DNA of 64,000 bases, taken from assembly GCA_024516155.1 (NCBI GenBank), contig JAJJXM010000068.1:186001-250000 (forward strand), read 5' to 3'. The first letter of the stretch is position 1. Each line of letters begins with the position of its first letter. A program made the translations under genes and the position numbers. Source of the stretch: Pyronema omphalodes. Taxonomy: Eukaryota; Ascomycota; Pezizomycetes; Pezizales; Pyronemataceae. Of this stretch, positions 44,346 to 55,742 are shown piece by piece. The notes beneath the pieces were generated by a model that ran no database searches, was not told the DNA's origin, and worked only from the letters and a program-made list of their open reading frames with translations.

Positions 44346-47300
44346 CCGAACAGGGAAACTGTAATGAAACATGGAAATTTGCCACAATGACGTGGAACTC
44401 GGATTTTATCTCTTGGATCAATAAATAGCCACTATGGGACTTATATCGGTAACGAAACGGTTCCAACGAACCATAATTCTCAGTATCTGCCCTGATTTCA
44501 AATCCTTCTACTCCCGGTGTTGAAACTCATGACAACACATAATAAGGCTAGAATGCCCCTGAATACCAAAATAAATCTCGTGAGATTATATCTCATCAAA
44601 GATTCCAACCTCTAGATAGTCCAAGATACACCAAGACCTTTGCCGCCCCAAAAGAAAAGAAAAGAAAAAGAAAAAATATAACTTCTTCCGGTGAATATTG
44701 AAACACCAGCACATATATCAGGCAACCTTCAACATGCAACGAGGGGTTTACATTAACTAGTGTATGCTGGATTGGTAAACTTGAAAGTCGAGGCTTAATC
44801 CCAAATTTAGCTGTAGCCTGTAGAGCCAAAAAACTTCAAGCTTCGGCACTTCTGAAAACCTTTCACCACGAATTCATATTCTCGACACGTATGATCCTGA
44901 CATGGCGAAGGCTAACTAACCCTCTTTTGATAGTTCCTCAGCTATCATCAGTACATCTATGACTCCTGGGGATAATCTTTTGCAAATCTTCGGCTAATGT
45001 CGTTATGGGGAGTTTTTCCGTATACGCCTTATTTCAACGTGGGTTCTCAGGATTCGTAAACGTTAGGACATTTATCCATGGAAAAGTAGCGTGGCAGAGG
45101 AATATCATGGTGTAATATGTTGATGTTGACCCCGGGTGTTGATGGTGAATAAGGACCTGGGTCAACTCCTCTGCACTTCAATATGGCCTGCGGTCATAGA
45201 ATTGGGATGATGAATGAAATGTGACCTCTTATGATATGAAGGTCAAAGGGTATTGTATACTGTGAGAGTTGGAAGTATTTACAAGGCTTGACCAAAAAAT
45301 GGTCTGTATGTAGGGAGATGATTGCTCACAAGATGGTCCCAAAGGTCAAAGGACATCACGAGATGGCAAGAAATATCTGAGCCTGGATGAAAAAAAAACG
45401 GACCATGTGTACTATAGGACCTACTTACTGCAAGCTGTCGGTGAGATACAATGAGGTTTGAAGATATTATCTTCATCCAGGATTTCATAGAGGGCCCACA
45501 TAGTATACTGAAGATTTCTCGATGATACGTGCAGTGAGCACTAAATGATCCATTATCCTGCGTATGTACTCCTCTAAGCCAGGAAGATCACGACCATGGT
45601 CCATGTATGAGTTGAGGCTTGCCAATTTGAGTAGTTGCTAGTGAATTTCACTGGGATAAAGCAGCAATACTTGTGGTGCACTGTATCTACTGAGATCAGA
45701 TCTCGAAATTTGAAAAATTAGCCAAGCGTATAGTAATTATTGAGATACAACCAGGGGTTTCCCCGTTTGCTCGGCCTCGGATGATGAGGATAATATTGGG
45801 ATAGAATCACCAGATGATGAATACTAGCTGGCTGAAAAACGGCCCAAAGAGACTGATGCACGAAGCTACTGTTCAGCATGGCCTGACTTCTCAGGCTTTT
45901 AGACCGTTTGTAAGGCAGCGGCGGAAAAGTTGGGGGTTGATACATGCTACATCCTCGTAGTCCAGCTAATTTCAGTGAGTTCCTGCTGATTGAAACGTGA
46001 AAGGTTACAGTCAAAGTTACAGGTTTTGATACCCATTGAAGGCGGCGGCCTTTAGAATGCCACACCGCCCGATCATTGTGTTACCTATGGTTCTAGCAGG
46101 GATCGTGTTTGATTCTGTGGTTCGGAAGGTGGATATCGTACTTCGCCAGGATGAAAACCCAGGCTCCATATAATTCGCTTCTTTAGATCTTTAACAGAGT
46201 GTAATTATCGCATCTTGATGAAGCGGGGTTACACCCTGTTGTATGCGGGAATGCTTAATGAAAGAGATCTTAGCACTTTGGAATCCTGCTCAGTTGACAA
46301 GATCGCCGGGACAACATCTCAAGTTCACGAGGACGGAACTTTACAGCTTACAGTGGAATAATATGGCATGAATCATAGCAACTACTTTCTATGAAGAATC
46401 GTGAGTGGCGCTTAAGAAAATCTCTTCGGCACTTTCAAGTTCTACTTAACTTCTCCCTACATCTAATGTCTTCTCTGCTTGATCACGCGTACGACTCGAG
46501 CAGATATTAAATGCAAGCTAGCCACATTGGAAGCCATTATGCGGCATACTGATGGATTTCGGCAGTGCGGGGTAAACTTTGTTGGTCTCCGTGGTGTGAC
46601 AATTTCTCATGGCAGATTTTGCGAAGATGTCATGTACCTTCCTAATTTCCGTGATCAAGATGACTAACTATGAGCCCGTACCCTCTTTCTCCCGTATGGT
46701 CTAAGATTCCGCCGCGGATAGACCCCTAATCGGACCTGATGCTATAGTTTCGTAGATCTCCTATGCAAGTCTCCAAGGGCGACCTCACCCCACCAAACAA
46801 GCCAATAACTCATCCCTACACCAACAGGACGATGTCCCGGGTCCTATCTTAGGAGTTCAAACAAGGCAGCGGTTGTACAGACTCTTTCCAGTGAATTTGC
46901 AGGTTGTCGTTGTTCTCGAGCCCCTCGTCCGTCAGGCATCATCCTGGACATATCCTGTATATATCAAACCATACCAACCCACAACCACATCATGCATTGG
47001 AACTTGATATATCTTCTGCGGGATTTTTTGCAGGAGGTGTGCGTCCTCGGAGAAGCCTCAGAATGGCGCGGAGTTTCCAACGAACCAGAAATTCGCGTTG
47101 GATTTGATGGATTCCATTGATAGATTGACTTGCAGCTCGGATGGTATAAGACGCACGAGGACCAAACGCCGCCTCAAAGATGAAGATAGTAGCATGAGGT
47201 ACGTAAGGAAATAAGGAGATCATACAGAATGATGTGATAAGGAGAGAGTCACGTCATGACGAGTGTGCCAAAACCGGTACGAATCCGAAGAATAGAGATT

Positions 47301-47716
47301 GGCGGGGGCAACCAAGGCCCCGCGGTTGAGCTGCAAGACATCACGGGATGGATAACAACTATTTCTGAATATTGGCCACGTAATACGAATATGCCTATAC
47401 ATATACATATGAAAATCTAGCTACATCCTGTGCTCAGATTAGAGGATCGTGGGTTGCATCTGATACCGGTTCATCCTGCCTCACTCGTGCATAACCCTAG
47501 ATAAACTAGTGCATAAACGTTGCTTAGCGGCTTCGGCTCGCCAAGGGTATCCAACCTTAATTACCACCTGCCATCTCGGCTGCGACCTGTAACAGGATGT
47601 AACATTACCATGCCACGTAGGCTGTTTGTACATATATCTCCATCTTTCCGATGCATAATAGCGCTGCTTTACTATGCGATCTATGTATACGCGCAAGGTA
47701 TGTCCATAAGACATAA

Positions 47717-47797
47717 TCCGATACGGTGTAGTGGCATCATCCGCTTTCAAGCAGAGCATTAATCCGGCCAGACCGGGATTCAATTCTCCGTAATAAA
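47717..47797 (+). pseudogene. degenerate tRNA-Glu-like relic
   Basis: TCCGATACGGTGTAGTGG matches the 5' half of fungal tRNA-Glu (acceptor TCCGATA plus A box). It is followed by a CTTTCA anticodon-loop-like segment (TTC) and a B-box-like GGATTCAATTC. The fold is broken: the anticodon stem has a C.A mismatch and lacks a base, the variable region is about 13 nt too long, the T stem has A.C and G.U pairs, and the 3' acceptor strand reads TAATAAA instead of TATCGGA. Most of these changes are C:G to T:A. It may be a mutated tRNA gene or the head of a tRNA-derived SINE. Confidence 0.5.
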
Positions 47798-50700
47798 TAT
47801 TCCTTTTTTCTCTCTGGGGTAAGTTTTTCTTTTGCTCTTGTGTTGCTCATCCTTTCGGCATTGGATTAATTTTACTAATGTCGTTGGTTATCCAGCTTAA
47901 CTCACGCTTTCGTCAAGCTGTGTAACGCTTTGTATGTTTGTTAAATTGTAAACCGAAGCAGCGGGAACGTGGGGTTACCGGACCATGGCCAGGCGTGCTC
48001 CAGATGCCGAGATACAATGCTTACCCCAGCATCAGGAAAGCAACACCGAATCTGGTTCAGCGCAGGTACTGCGGTGGGGGCTTCGCATCAGCCCTATAGC
48101 AAGTGGTACAAAAACTCACATGCAGTATATTAACGTAGCAGGATGTATTATAGCGGCGTTAGCTAGAGTGAGGGAGCTTGTCAACATTAGAGGTAGAACA
48201 CCCGAGAGCGTAGATCTACACTAAGGCCTAGATTTGAGAACTTGAGGTTGCTAGCGTTTCGGCCTGCTATTGAAACGGTGAAGTTGTTATTCGAGGCGCG
48301 CGTTAGTGCGGATATTAAGTGGCGGTATTATTGGCCTCAAATAACCTGGGGAGTTAAAGTTGAAACTTGGTGATAACTTATGATTGCATGATATCCTACC
48401 ATGGCCATCTGATAAGTTGGTGTCAATCGTGTTAGAATGGAGGATATGATTTAAGTGCCTCTATATCTGTTATCCACATGAAGCTTTTCAGGTCTTGGCC
48501 AAGCATTTCTGTTATGCGCGCCTGCAACCCCTTTTTTGTGCGATCACCCAGTACTTGTAATAAGATTCTAAATATACAAGCGATAAACCCTCATCTGGTA
48601 GTGATATCGAAAGAACGAACGTTGGATACCCCACGTACTATAAAAATCTCAAGATATGGTAATGTTGGACCGGAATGGGCCTTTTAGGCCTCGGTCAGCG
48701 TATGATTCAAGAATAGAAAATATTGTAGCTTCTGGAAATCCACGAAAAGACAATTTATGGCGATTTTCCAATAATAAACTCATTTTGTTTAAATGTCATA
48801 AAAAGTATGATCTAAGGCTCTATGATTCGGGGCAATATTGCGCGATAAGTGGAGCCTGCGAGTGATATTTCTGATATTTTGAGATGTGTGATATTCTATG
48901 ACTTACGATGAACACATGAATTTTGGACTGAATCTTAACTCAATATCAAGCTCAAGTCAGCAGAGAATACCTCTAGATACACTTTTGTCAATATCTTCTA
49001 CTCTCCTATCCCAACAATGCACGAAATACACCGAAATTCGCCATCTGTTTGCTACCCCAACCCGCTATCAGCGACACGCTAGTTATCAACCCAAGTACGA
49101 TAGACAAATGGTGATTGCCCGCTTTTATCAAATCGATTTTCATATAAAATTCTTTCTCACAACCTATCTAGACATGTCATGTTTCAACCTTAACACTCGA
49201 GTCTTCGCGAGAACCATCTCATTTCTCGCCCGGGTGGTATTATCACAGGGCGTGCTTATATGATGGTTACCAAAATATACACCGGAGATATATTGGTTTC
49301 CATGATTGCGCATGGTAGATGTGTTTCAGCTGCACCAAAATAAAAGCCTTGTTGTGATATATTTCGGAAAGTCAAATGAAGCTAACAACATAATTGCTGA
49401 GTGTCACACCATGTTCCATTTCCTTACGATTCCCGATATTCAACCCAGATGTATTTCAAGTATTCGAAGGATTTGTTTTTCTAGAGTGAGAAATTTGTTT
49501 TCGAAGTCTACTAGTACTGAAATTCTATGATAGGTCCCATGATGGTGCAGAAAACCTTCATGAAAGTTTCTATTGTCTCGATCTCATAACATTTTATCAA
49601 CAAAATAAAATCAAATAAAATCAGGGGAAAGTATTCAGATCTCTGGCTCTGCAGTCTGAGCTGATGATAATATGTTACATTCATACATTGGGATTAAGAA
49701 TCATTGCAGGAACAACTATATTCGCCGGTCCTGGAACTAATTCCCATGAGCCAGAAATAGCCACATGGGACGACAGTAATTGGTCAGTGGTTGATAGCTT
49801 TAACATTTGCGAAAGGTAGATCATACTAGTATTCAAAGGTGGCTATGATAGTACTGTTACTGTCTTTGCTTCAGCTACATCATCCTACGTATCCATAGTC
49901 ATCACGAATCCCACAGAAGTCCCATATGCCCCGGAATGTCCTTTCTTTCCCCAAAATTGCTTTAATAAACTTCACCACCACCAACCATACCAGTCCACCT
50001 AAATTTGAATTTCCATACCCCGGGAAACATACAGATCCATCATAACCCCCAACTCCAAGTCGCGAACCGGCCACACACAGCCTGCGTGATTTGCCATGAT
50101 TGCACATCGCCATACTCTATGCAATCGAGCTGATGGAAAATCACAAACCACTGCATACTCCATTCTCATAGCACCTGAAATCAAAATCTATCAATACGAT
50201 CTTGATAATGCGTAATACATTCCAATTCCGTATCCCGTATCATGGTCCCGGGTTCCCAGATCTCTCTTTCAAATGGCATGATGAGGTTCACGATTTACCA
50301 CATCTTCGCTTTTAGGTGTAAGTTTAGTTACGGTGGGGAATAAATACAGCCGCGACATAATAACTGATATCAAACCAAGGGCTTAAGATGAGGGCCAACT
50401 AGGGTTTACAGGACGACAGATGATACATACACTCTTCTCACACTTACTGTCTTCTATCTATAAACCACCCTTAACGTTTAGTGTTGTATCAGGGTAGCAG
50501 AGTTCACAGATGGATGAGTAATTCGAAACTAAAAGCAAGTCAAGATAAAGCCGTGAATACTATCGTCACCACAAAGTTGGAAGTTAAAATCCTTCAATGA
50601 CCTTCCTCCTTACATCTGCTATCGCTTTTATCCATCAGACTCCGGTGGGTGAACAACAACTAGATTAAGCCACTCCGATTGATCACACCAAAAGGTTTCC

Positions 50701-51104
50701 TTCATCGCGAATTGAGATTGATATCAGGGAGTAAACTATGCCATGGAATCCACTGTTTTTTCTTTGACAACTGCATTAACTCACGCATTCACAACAGCGG
50801 TTTTTTTTGTTCTGTGTCAAGATAGTAGGACATATTGATCCATGATAAGGAATTGAATACAAGTCATGATAATGCGGTAAATTTGTGCATGGTTGTGGGT
50901 TAATTGGTGACTTGCGTACTTCACACATAAACCAGCGTACGATCCTAGAATCCAATAACCAGTCCCATTACCCCGCCGCCCCATTACCACCCAGCCCCAT
51001 GAATCACATCCCCAGGGCCGTTTCTATATTCCCGCAGCTGGGTCCTGGGTATGTATCCCCCTACAAACACCCCCCAAGTTACAACCTCCCAACACAAAGT
51101 CTCT

Positions 51105-51293
51105 TATCATCATATCATCATATCATCATATCATCATATCATCATATCATCATATCATCATATCATCATATCATCATATCATCATATCATCATATCATCA
51201 TATCATCATATCATCATATCATCATATCATCATATCATCATATCATCATATCATCATATCATCATATCATCATATCATCATATCATCATATCA
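51105..51293. repeat. 8-bp tandem repeat (TCATCATA), about 23 copies
   Basis: A near-perfect head-to-tail 8-nt array of about 190 bp. An open frame through it reads Ser-Ser-Tyr-His-His-Ile-Ile-Ile repeats, which come from the array and not from selection for protein. Confidence 0.95.
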
Positions 51294-51412
51294 CCACTCC
51301 CACCGCCAGTCCCAGTTCGAAAAATAAAACATTCAAAATTTATCATTTTCTTTATCTGATAATGCTGGTTCTTACACTCACATATATAGACAGTTATTCA
51401 GCCCGCTCCCCG

Positions 51413-51497
51413 CCCCCCCCCCCCCCCCCCCAGACCAGAGCAGACCAGAGCAGACCAGAGCAGACCAGAGCAGACCAGAGCAGACCAGAGCAGACCA
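51413..51497. repeat. poly-C tract plus CAGACCAGAG 10-bp array
   Basis: A C19 run (51413-51431) is followed without gap by six full and one partial copy of CAGACCAGAG (51431-51497). It lies about 430 bp beyond the stop codon of the minus-strand gene. Confidence 0.95.
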
Positions 51498-51927
51498 AAA
51501 AGATGACCACCTCATTCCCTTTTCCTGCCTCCTCCCTTCTCCCTCCCCAAAAAGAACAAACACCACGAAAACACCACGAAAAACAGCCAGCCAAAAACAA
51601 CGTAAAGAAAACAATATAAAATAGTAGTTAATGAGTTCATGAACTTATAAAATACTTATATATAGAGAAAAAAAAATAAAACCAGAAAGGTAACAAGAGT
51701 AAGAAAACAAAAAAAAAGTGGCAATGAATAGGAACAATGAATAAAAGAAAAAAGAGGCAAGAAATAAGAAAACATGAAAACAAAAAAACAAAAAACTCCA
51801 ACTCCGAATTACATTATCCCTAGATTATTCACCGTAAATCACCGGTCTGAAATTTGCCTGCCTGTGCCTGATTTTGCCTGGCCTTGCCTGGCCTTGCCAA
51901 GCCCCGTTTAACATTGCCTAGCATCGT

Positions 51928-54900
51928 TTAACTCGGCCACCTAATCCCGACCTCCTCAATAAACCACTCCCTAACAAGGGCCTTCCATCTCCAACCCCAC
52001 CCATCCGAACAAACCCTATAACAACTTCCACCATTCCTCCAACCCGCTCCGACTCCCGAAATATCATTCGCAACCGCCCACGCACCCTGATCCTTCTTCA
52101 TATACCAATACATATGCAGATTACTCGCGGCCATAAATAAAATCACCGCCCACATAACCAGACTCAATATACTCCATACACTCGATGGTTTCGGGCCAGC
52201 ACGAAGCAGAACCGCTTGAGTACCCACCGGCGCTCTTTTAGGAGTCTCCGAGGGAAGCGGGTAAGTTTGTTGTCTGGGCGTAGAATCAGTAGCATTAGTA
52301 GGAGCGGGTGAAGGCTGGGGATGTTCATTGTTATTGCCGGGTGTGGCTTCCCCAGCGCTGGAAAATGTCGAGTGACCGGGTGTGTCGTTAACGGAAGCCT
52401 CTAAAGTTCTAACGGCTGCCATGACAGCCTCTGGACTTCTTGACATCTCGGCCAATATCTCCGCTCGAAGACGATCCTTAACCTCCTTTTCTCCCCTTGT
52501 TGCGGCGGCTTGATAGTCTGTTAAATCGAGATTTCCAAAAACAGCGTCGAAAATCATACGCAATGGATTTGCGAGGGCGGCAATGGGGGAGTGAAGAAGT
52601 GGAGGGGCATTGGTGTTGGGTTTGTAAAGACTGCTATCGAAATTTGCCGCTCGGGCTGCGTCTTCGGATTTGATGGCTGCGGTCCAGATGTTGGATAGCA
52701 AATGCCGATCATGAGTGGATTGCTCGACGATGAAATCCCAGATGAATTCACGATCGTCGACTGTGAGGAGGGGTTTGTTGGAGAGTGCGGCAAGGCGGAG
52801 GCGTTTGGCGTGAGTTGTAGAGATGAGTTCTGTGTAGGTATCTTCCGGGGAGGCGGCGGTGGCAGTGGAAGAGCTAGTGTAGTTTGTAAAGAGGTTGGCC
52901 GGGTATTGGTCGGGTTCTGTAGATGGCTCGGGATCGGCGGCCTCGACCACCTCCGGGATGGTGGGGACGGAGGGACGGCGTTGAGAGCGCGCAGAGTTGC
53001 TCCGGGAACGGACGGGGAAGGGGAATTCCTCTTGCGGCATGGGCGGGGTGATTGGGAGTGAATCCGTGGAGGTAGCAGCGGTTGCCATGGGGATAACTTG
53101 AGGAATAGTCTGCGCGGATCTCGAGATCAAAACGGGAGGCTCAGGTTCCGGTGCTGTGACTTGAACCGATTTTTCTTCCATTGAAGGCTTTGGTTCGGGT
53201 TCGGGTTCATGTTCGGGCTCCTGAGGCAATTGTGGGGACTCTGGCTGCTCCAAGTCTTCTATCGTTGCTTCTGTTTCAAAGGCTTCAACGAATTGTCTGC
53301 CAGTCTCGCTGTAATGACGAAGAAGATTGAGGGCTGCAATGGCTGGGTCTTCGGCTTCAACCCAGTATATGAATTGTTCTCCGGTTTGTTCGTCGGATAT
53401 GGAAAGGTCTGTTTGAACCTCTACACCAGTGTAATTCATACGAGTAACTTTGTCGACAACTTGGAGACGGTCTACTGTCAAAGTGGCAGATCGGACGCGG
53501 TGAAGGCGAGTATCATTGTCCTCTGCTGGTGGGCGGGGAGAACTGTTTCGACCAGCGCGAGAGGGGAAAACGTAATCGCTGGCATCAGGCTCGACGGAAT
53601 CTCCAGAACTGCTGACATCGTCTGACTCAGCGTCGAAGGTTGTGGAGGCAACAGACTGGCGCTGGATGTGTTTCTCGAGTCGCTCGACATCGGTGGTCAA
53701 GACTTCGATACGTCCAGTTTGCTCGACAATTAGTTCTTCCTTTTCCTCATTTTCTTGTCTTTGAATTTCAAACTCCTCCTGAACGACACGGAGGTTGTCT
53801 TCAAGCTTAGTACGAGCAATTTGTTCGTGCTCGTAACGCTCAAGGAGCTGTTTATGTTTGGCCTGGATCTTTTTAAGCTCCTCCTGGGCCTTTTCTACCG
53901 CCGCCTGATCTTGAACTTTCTGCGTTTTGCTAGCATTGTGTAACTGACGGAGATTGTCGGTTTCTTTACGGAGTTGTTTGATTTGCTTTTCCCGTTCGAG
54001 TTTCTCCTCATCGGCCCGGCGTAGATCCGCATGGTCCTTTTCTTGTTGCGCTTTGAGCTGCTTGGCTTCATTTTTAAAAGCGTCTCGAACTTTCTTACAG
54101 GCTTCAAGCTCTTTGATGACATCTTCCTGTTGTTGTTCTAGAATCAAAGCAGTTCGATGAGCCCTCGATTTCTCGGCCTGTAGGTCGTTTTCCAACCTTG
54201 CCACCTCTTTGGTGAAGATGAGATGTGCCTTTTGAAGCCTTCTTACTTCGGCGTAAACCGTCATGACCTCCTCCAGATCGAGATCTCCCTCCCAGTCAGG
54301 GTCCGGGAGATTTAGCAAAGCTTTGTTTAGCGGGGGAATGTTGCTATTACTCTCTCGCTCTTCTTGCTCGGCTTCGGCTAACCCATCCGTCGGTGAGAAT
54401 GCTCGGCGTGCTCCAGAGGAAGGGGAAAAGCCAATACGTGACCTTGGTGGCGGTGTGCTAAATAGTGGCGAAGGTTTGGAAATGGGAGATTGAGGATTTC
54501 TTTTGATGGGAGTGCTCTGGGCCAGGGGCATGCTGCTAGGGAAATCAATCTCGCCCGTCAAATCAGGGCTTGGAGCACTGTTTTTTGGCGGAGCTGTTTT
54601 GCCGTTGAAATCCCAGTTGTCTGTATTTTCACCGTGCGACGCTGTCCAAAGGTCGTTGACTTGCTCAATGATGTTGTTTTGCTGGTTCAACTGGCTCCAA
54701 AGATGGACAACATAGGTGAGATCTGGATTTGGTAGATCAGCATCGAGGTTGCTGGAAACTTCTTCAATTAATTGATTAATTTGCTCCTCCTGGTCTTTTG
54801 GTAGCAGGGCGTATGTATGATCCGTGGTTGCAGTTGAAATCATTTGTTCGAGGTGGCGGAAGAAGGGAACAAAATCTCGTAGTTTGATCTAGTGAATTTA

Positions 54901-55742
54901 GTAAATACAATAGTAACTGTGAACGATAGTCTAACCTCTCCAGTATTCGTTGGATCATAGTGGTCCCATGCTCTCTTGAAAAGCTGGTCTCCGACAGTTC
55001 CGCCCAAGACGACCTTTGGCATATTCTGATCATTGGATAAACTGACAGGTCGAGACTGCGCCTTATCGCTAGCCACGGTAAGTCGTTTATCCTGTTGACG
55101 AGAGGCCATAGTTGATCTCATCGCCGAGCTTGACTTTCTTCCAGACGCCATATCTGGTGGTGTTGGCGAGGGAGTGGATGTTGGTGAAGGCCTGCTTCCA
55201 GCCGCTGCTGATGCTGGGATATTGTGAGTCCCGCTGACGGCGCGCTTGAGGGTGGAGGAATTGCGACTGGCGCTTGGTGGGGCTGGTCGAGCGACAGGTT
55301 TCGAACCACCGCCCAATGCGGAGCCTCCACGTCCTGTTCCAGCGGAGCGGGGAGTTGCGGTCTTGACAACTGTTGTAGTCCCGGTGGTCGCGCCGGGAGC
55401 TGTTGGGGGAGTATTTGGCGGAGTTGTAGATGGAGTGGGAGGTTTCGGGATTGTTGGAGTAGGCGATCTCTTTCCAGCAGCTGATTCAGCTCGTGGCTTC
55501 GGAGCAAGCGATGCAGCAGACTCTGGACGTGGTTTTGGTCCCGCCGCCTCTGCTCGTGGTTTTGATATAGTTCCTCCTGTTGCCGACTCGGGTTGTGCTT
55601 TTGAAGCAGCTGATTCCGGACGCACTTTCGTTACAGGTCCAGGTTTTGCCGTTTCCTTTGAAGCTGAAGCGGGGGTGGCAGACTTTGTCGACTTTGAAGG
55701 AGTCACCTCCGGGGGAGACGTGGATTTTGGCCGATGGGACAT
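51928..55742 (-). CDS. large EF-hand-like / coiled-coil protein with C-terminal membrane anchor
   Basis: 1255 aa from two exons: 55742-54936 and 54888-51928 (minus strand), joined across a 47-nt intron (GTTAGA...ACTAG). Splicing restores the reading DHYDPTNTGE/IKLRDFVPFF, so the frame starting at the ATG at 54843 is not the gene start. Residues 1-235 are Ser/Pro/Ala-rich with repeated PRxESAA units. Residues about 240-290 look like one EF-hand-type helix-loop-helix (DPTNTGEIKLRDF), followed by a helical region. Residues about 470-685 are a long coiled coil (Glu/Lys/Gln-rich, heptad leucines). An acidic Pro/Glu linker follows. A single hydrophobic helix at about 1172-1195 (SSVWSILSLVMWAVILFM...) leaves a tail of about 58 residues with two Cys and many Trp, ending in WPS. 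No signal peptide. It is therefore probably tail-anchored in the nuclear envelope or ER. The domain order recalls KASH5, but homology is unproven. Confidence 0.85.

Larger units (their letters stand above)
42501..50900. other. second gene desert
   Basis: Unique-looking, moderately AT-rich DNA with no supported protein gene. Frames rarely exceed 100 codons and resemble nothing known to me. It contains a diverged tandem duplication (44108-44345) and a tRNA-Glu-like relic (47717-47797). A simple GATATT-rich patch lies near 48865-48900. Confidence 0.5.

Noticed and set aside
50885..51619. 244-codon frame with SSYHHIII repeats
   Set aside because: Translation of an 8-bp satellite plus poly-C and a 10-bp array.
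54840..54843. Treating the frames ending at 54840 and starting at 54843 (minus) as two genes
   Set aside because: A 47-nt GT-AG intron joins them in frame and restores a continuous EF-hand-like segment.
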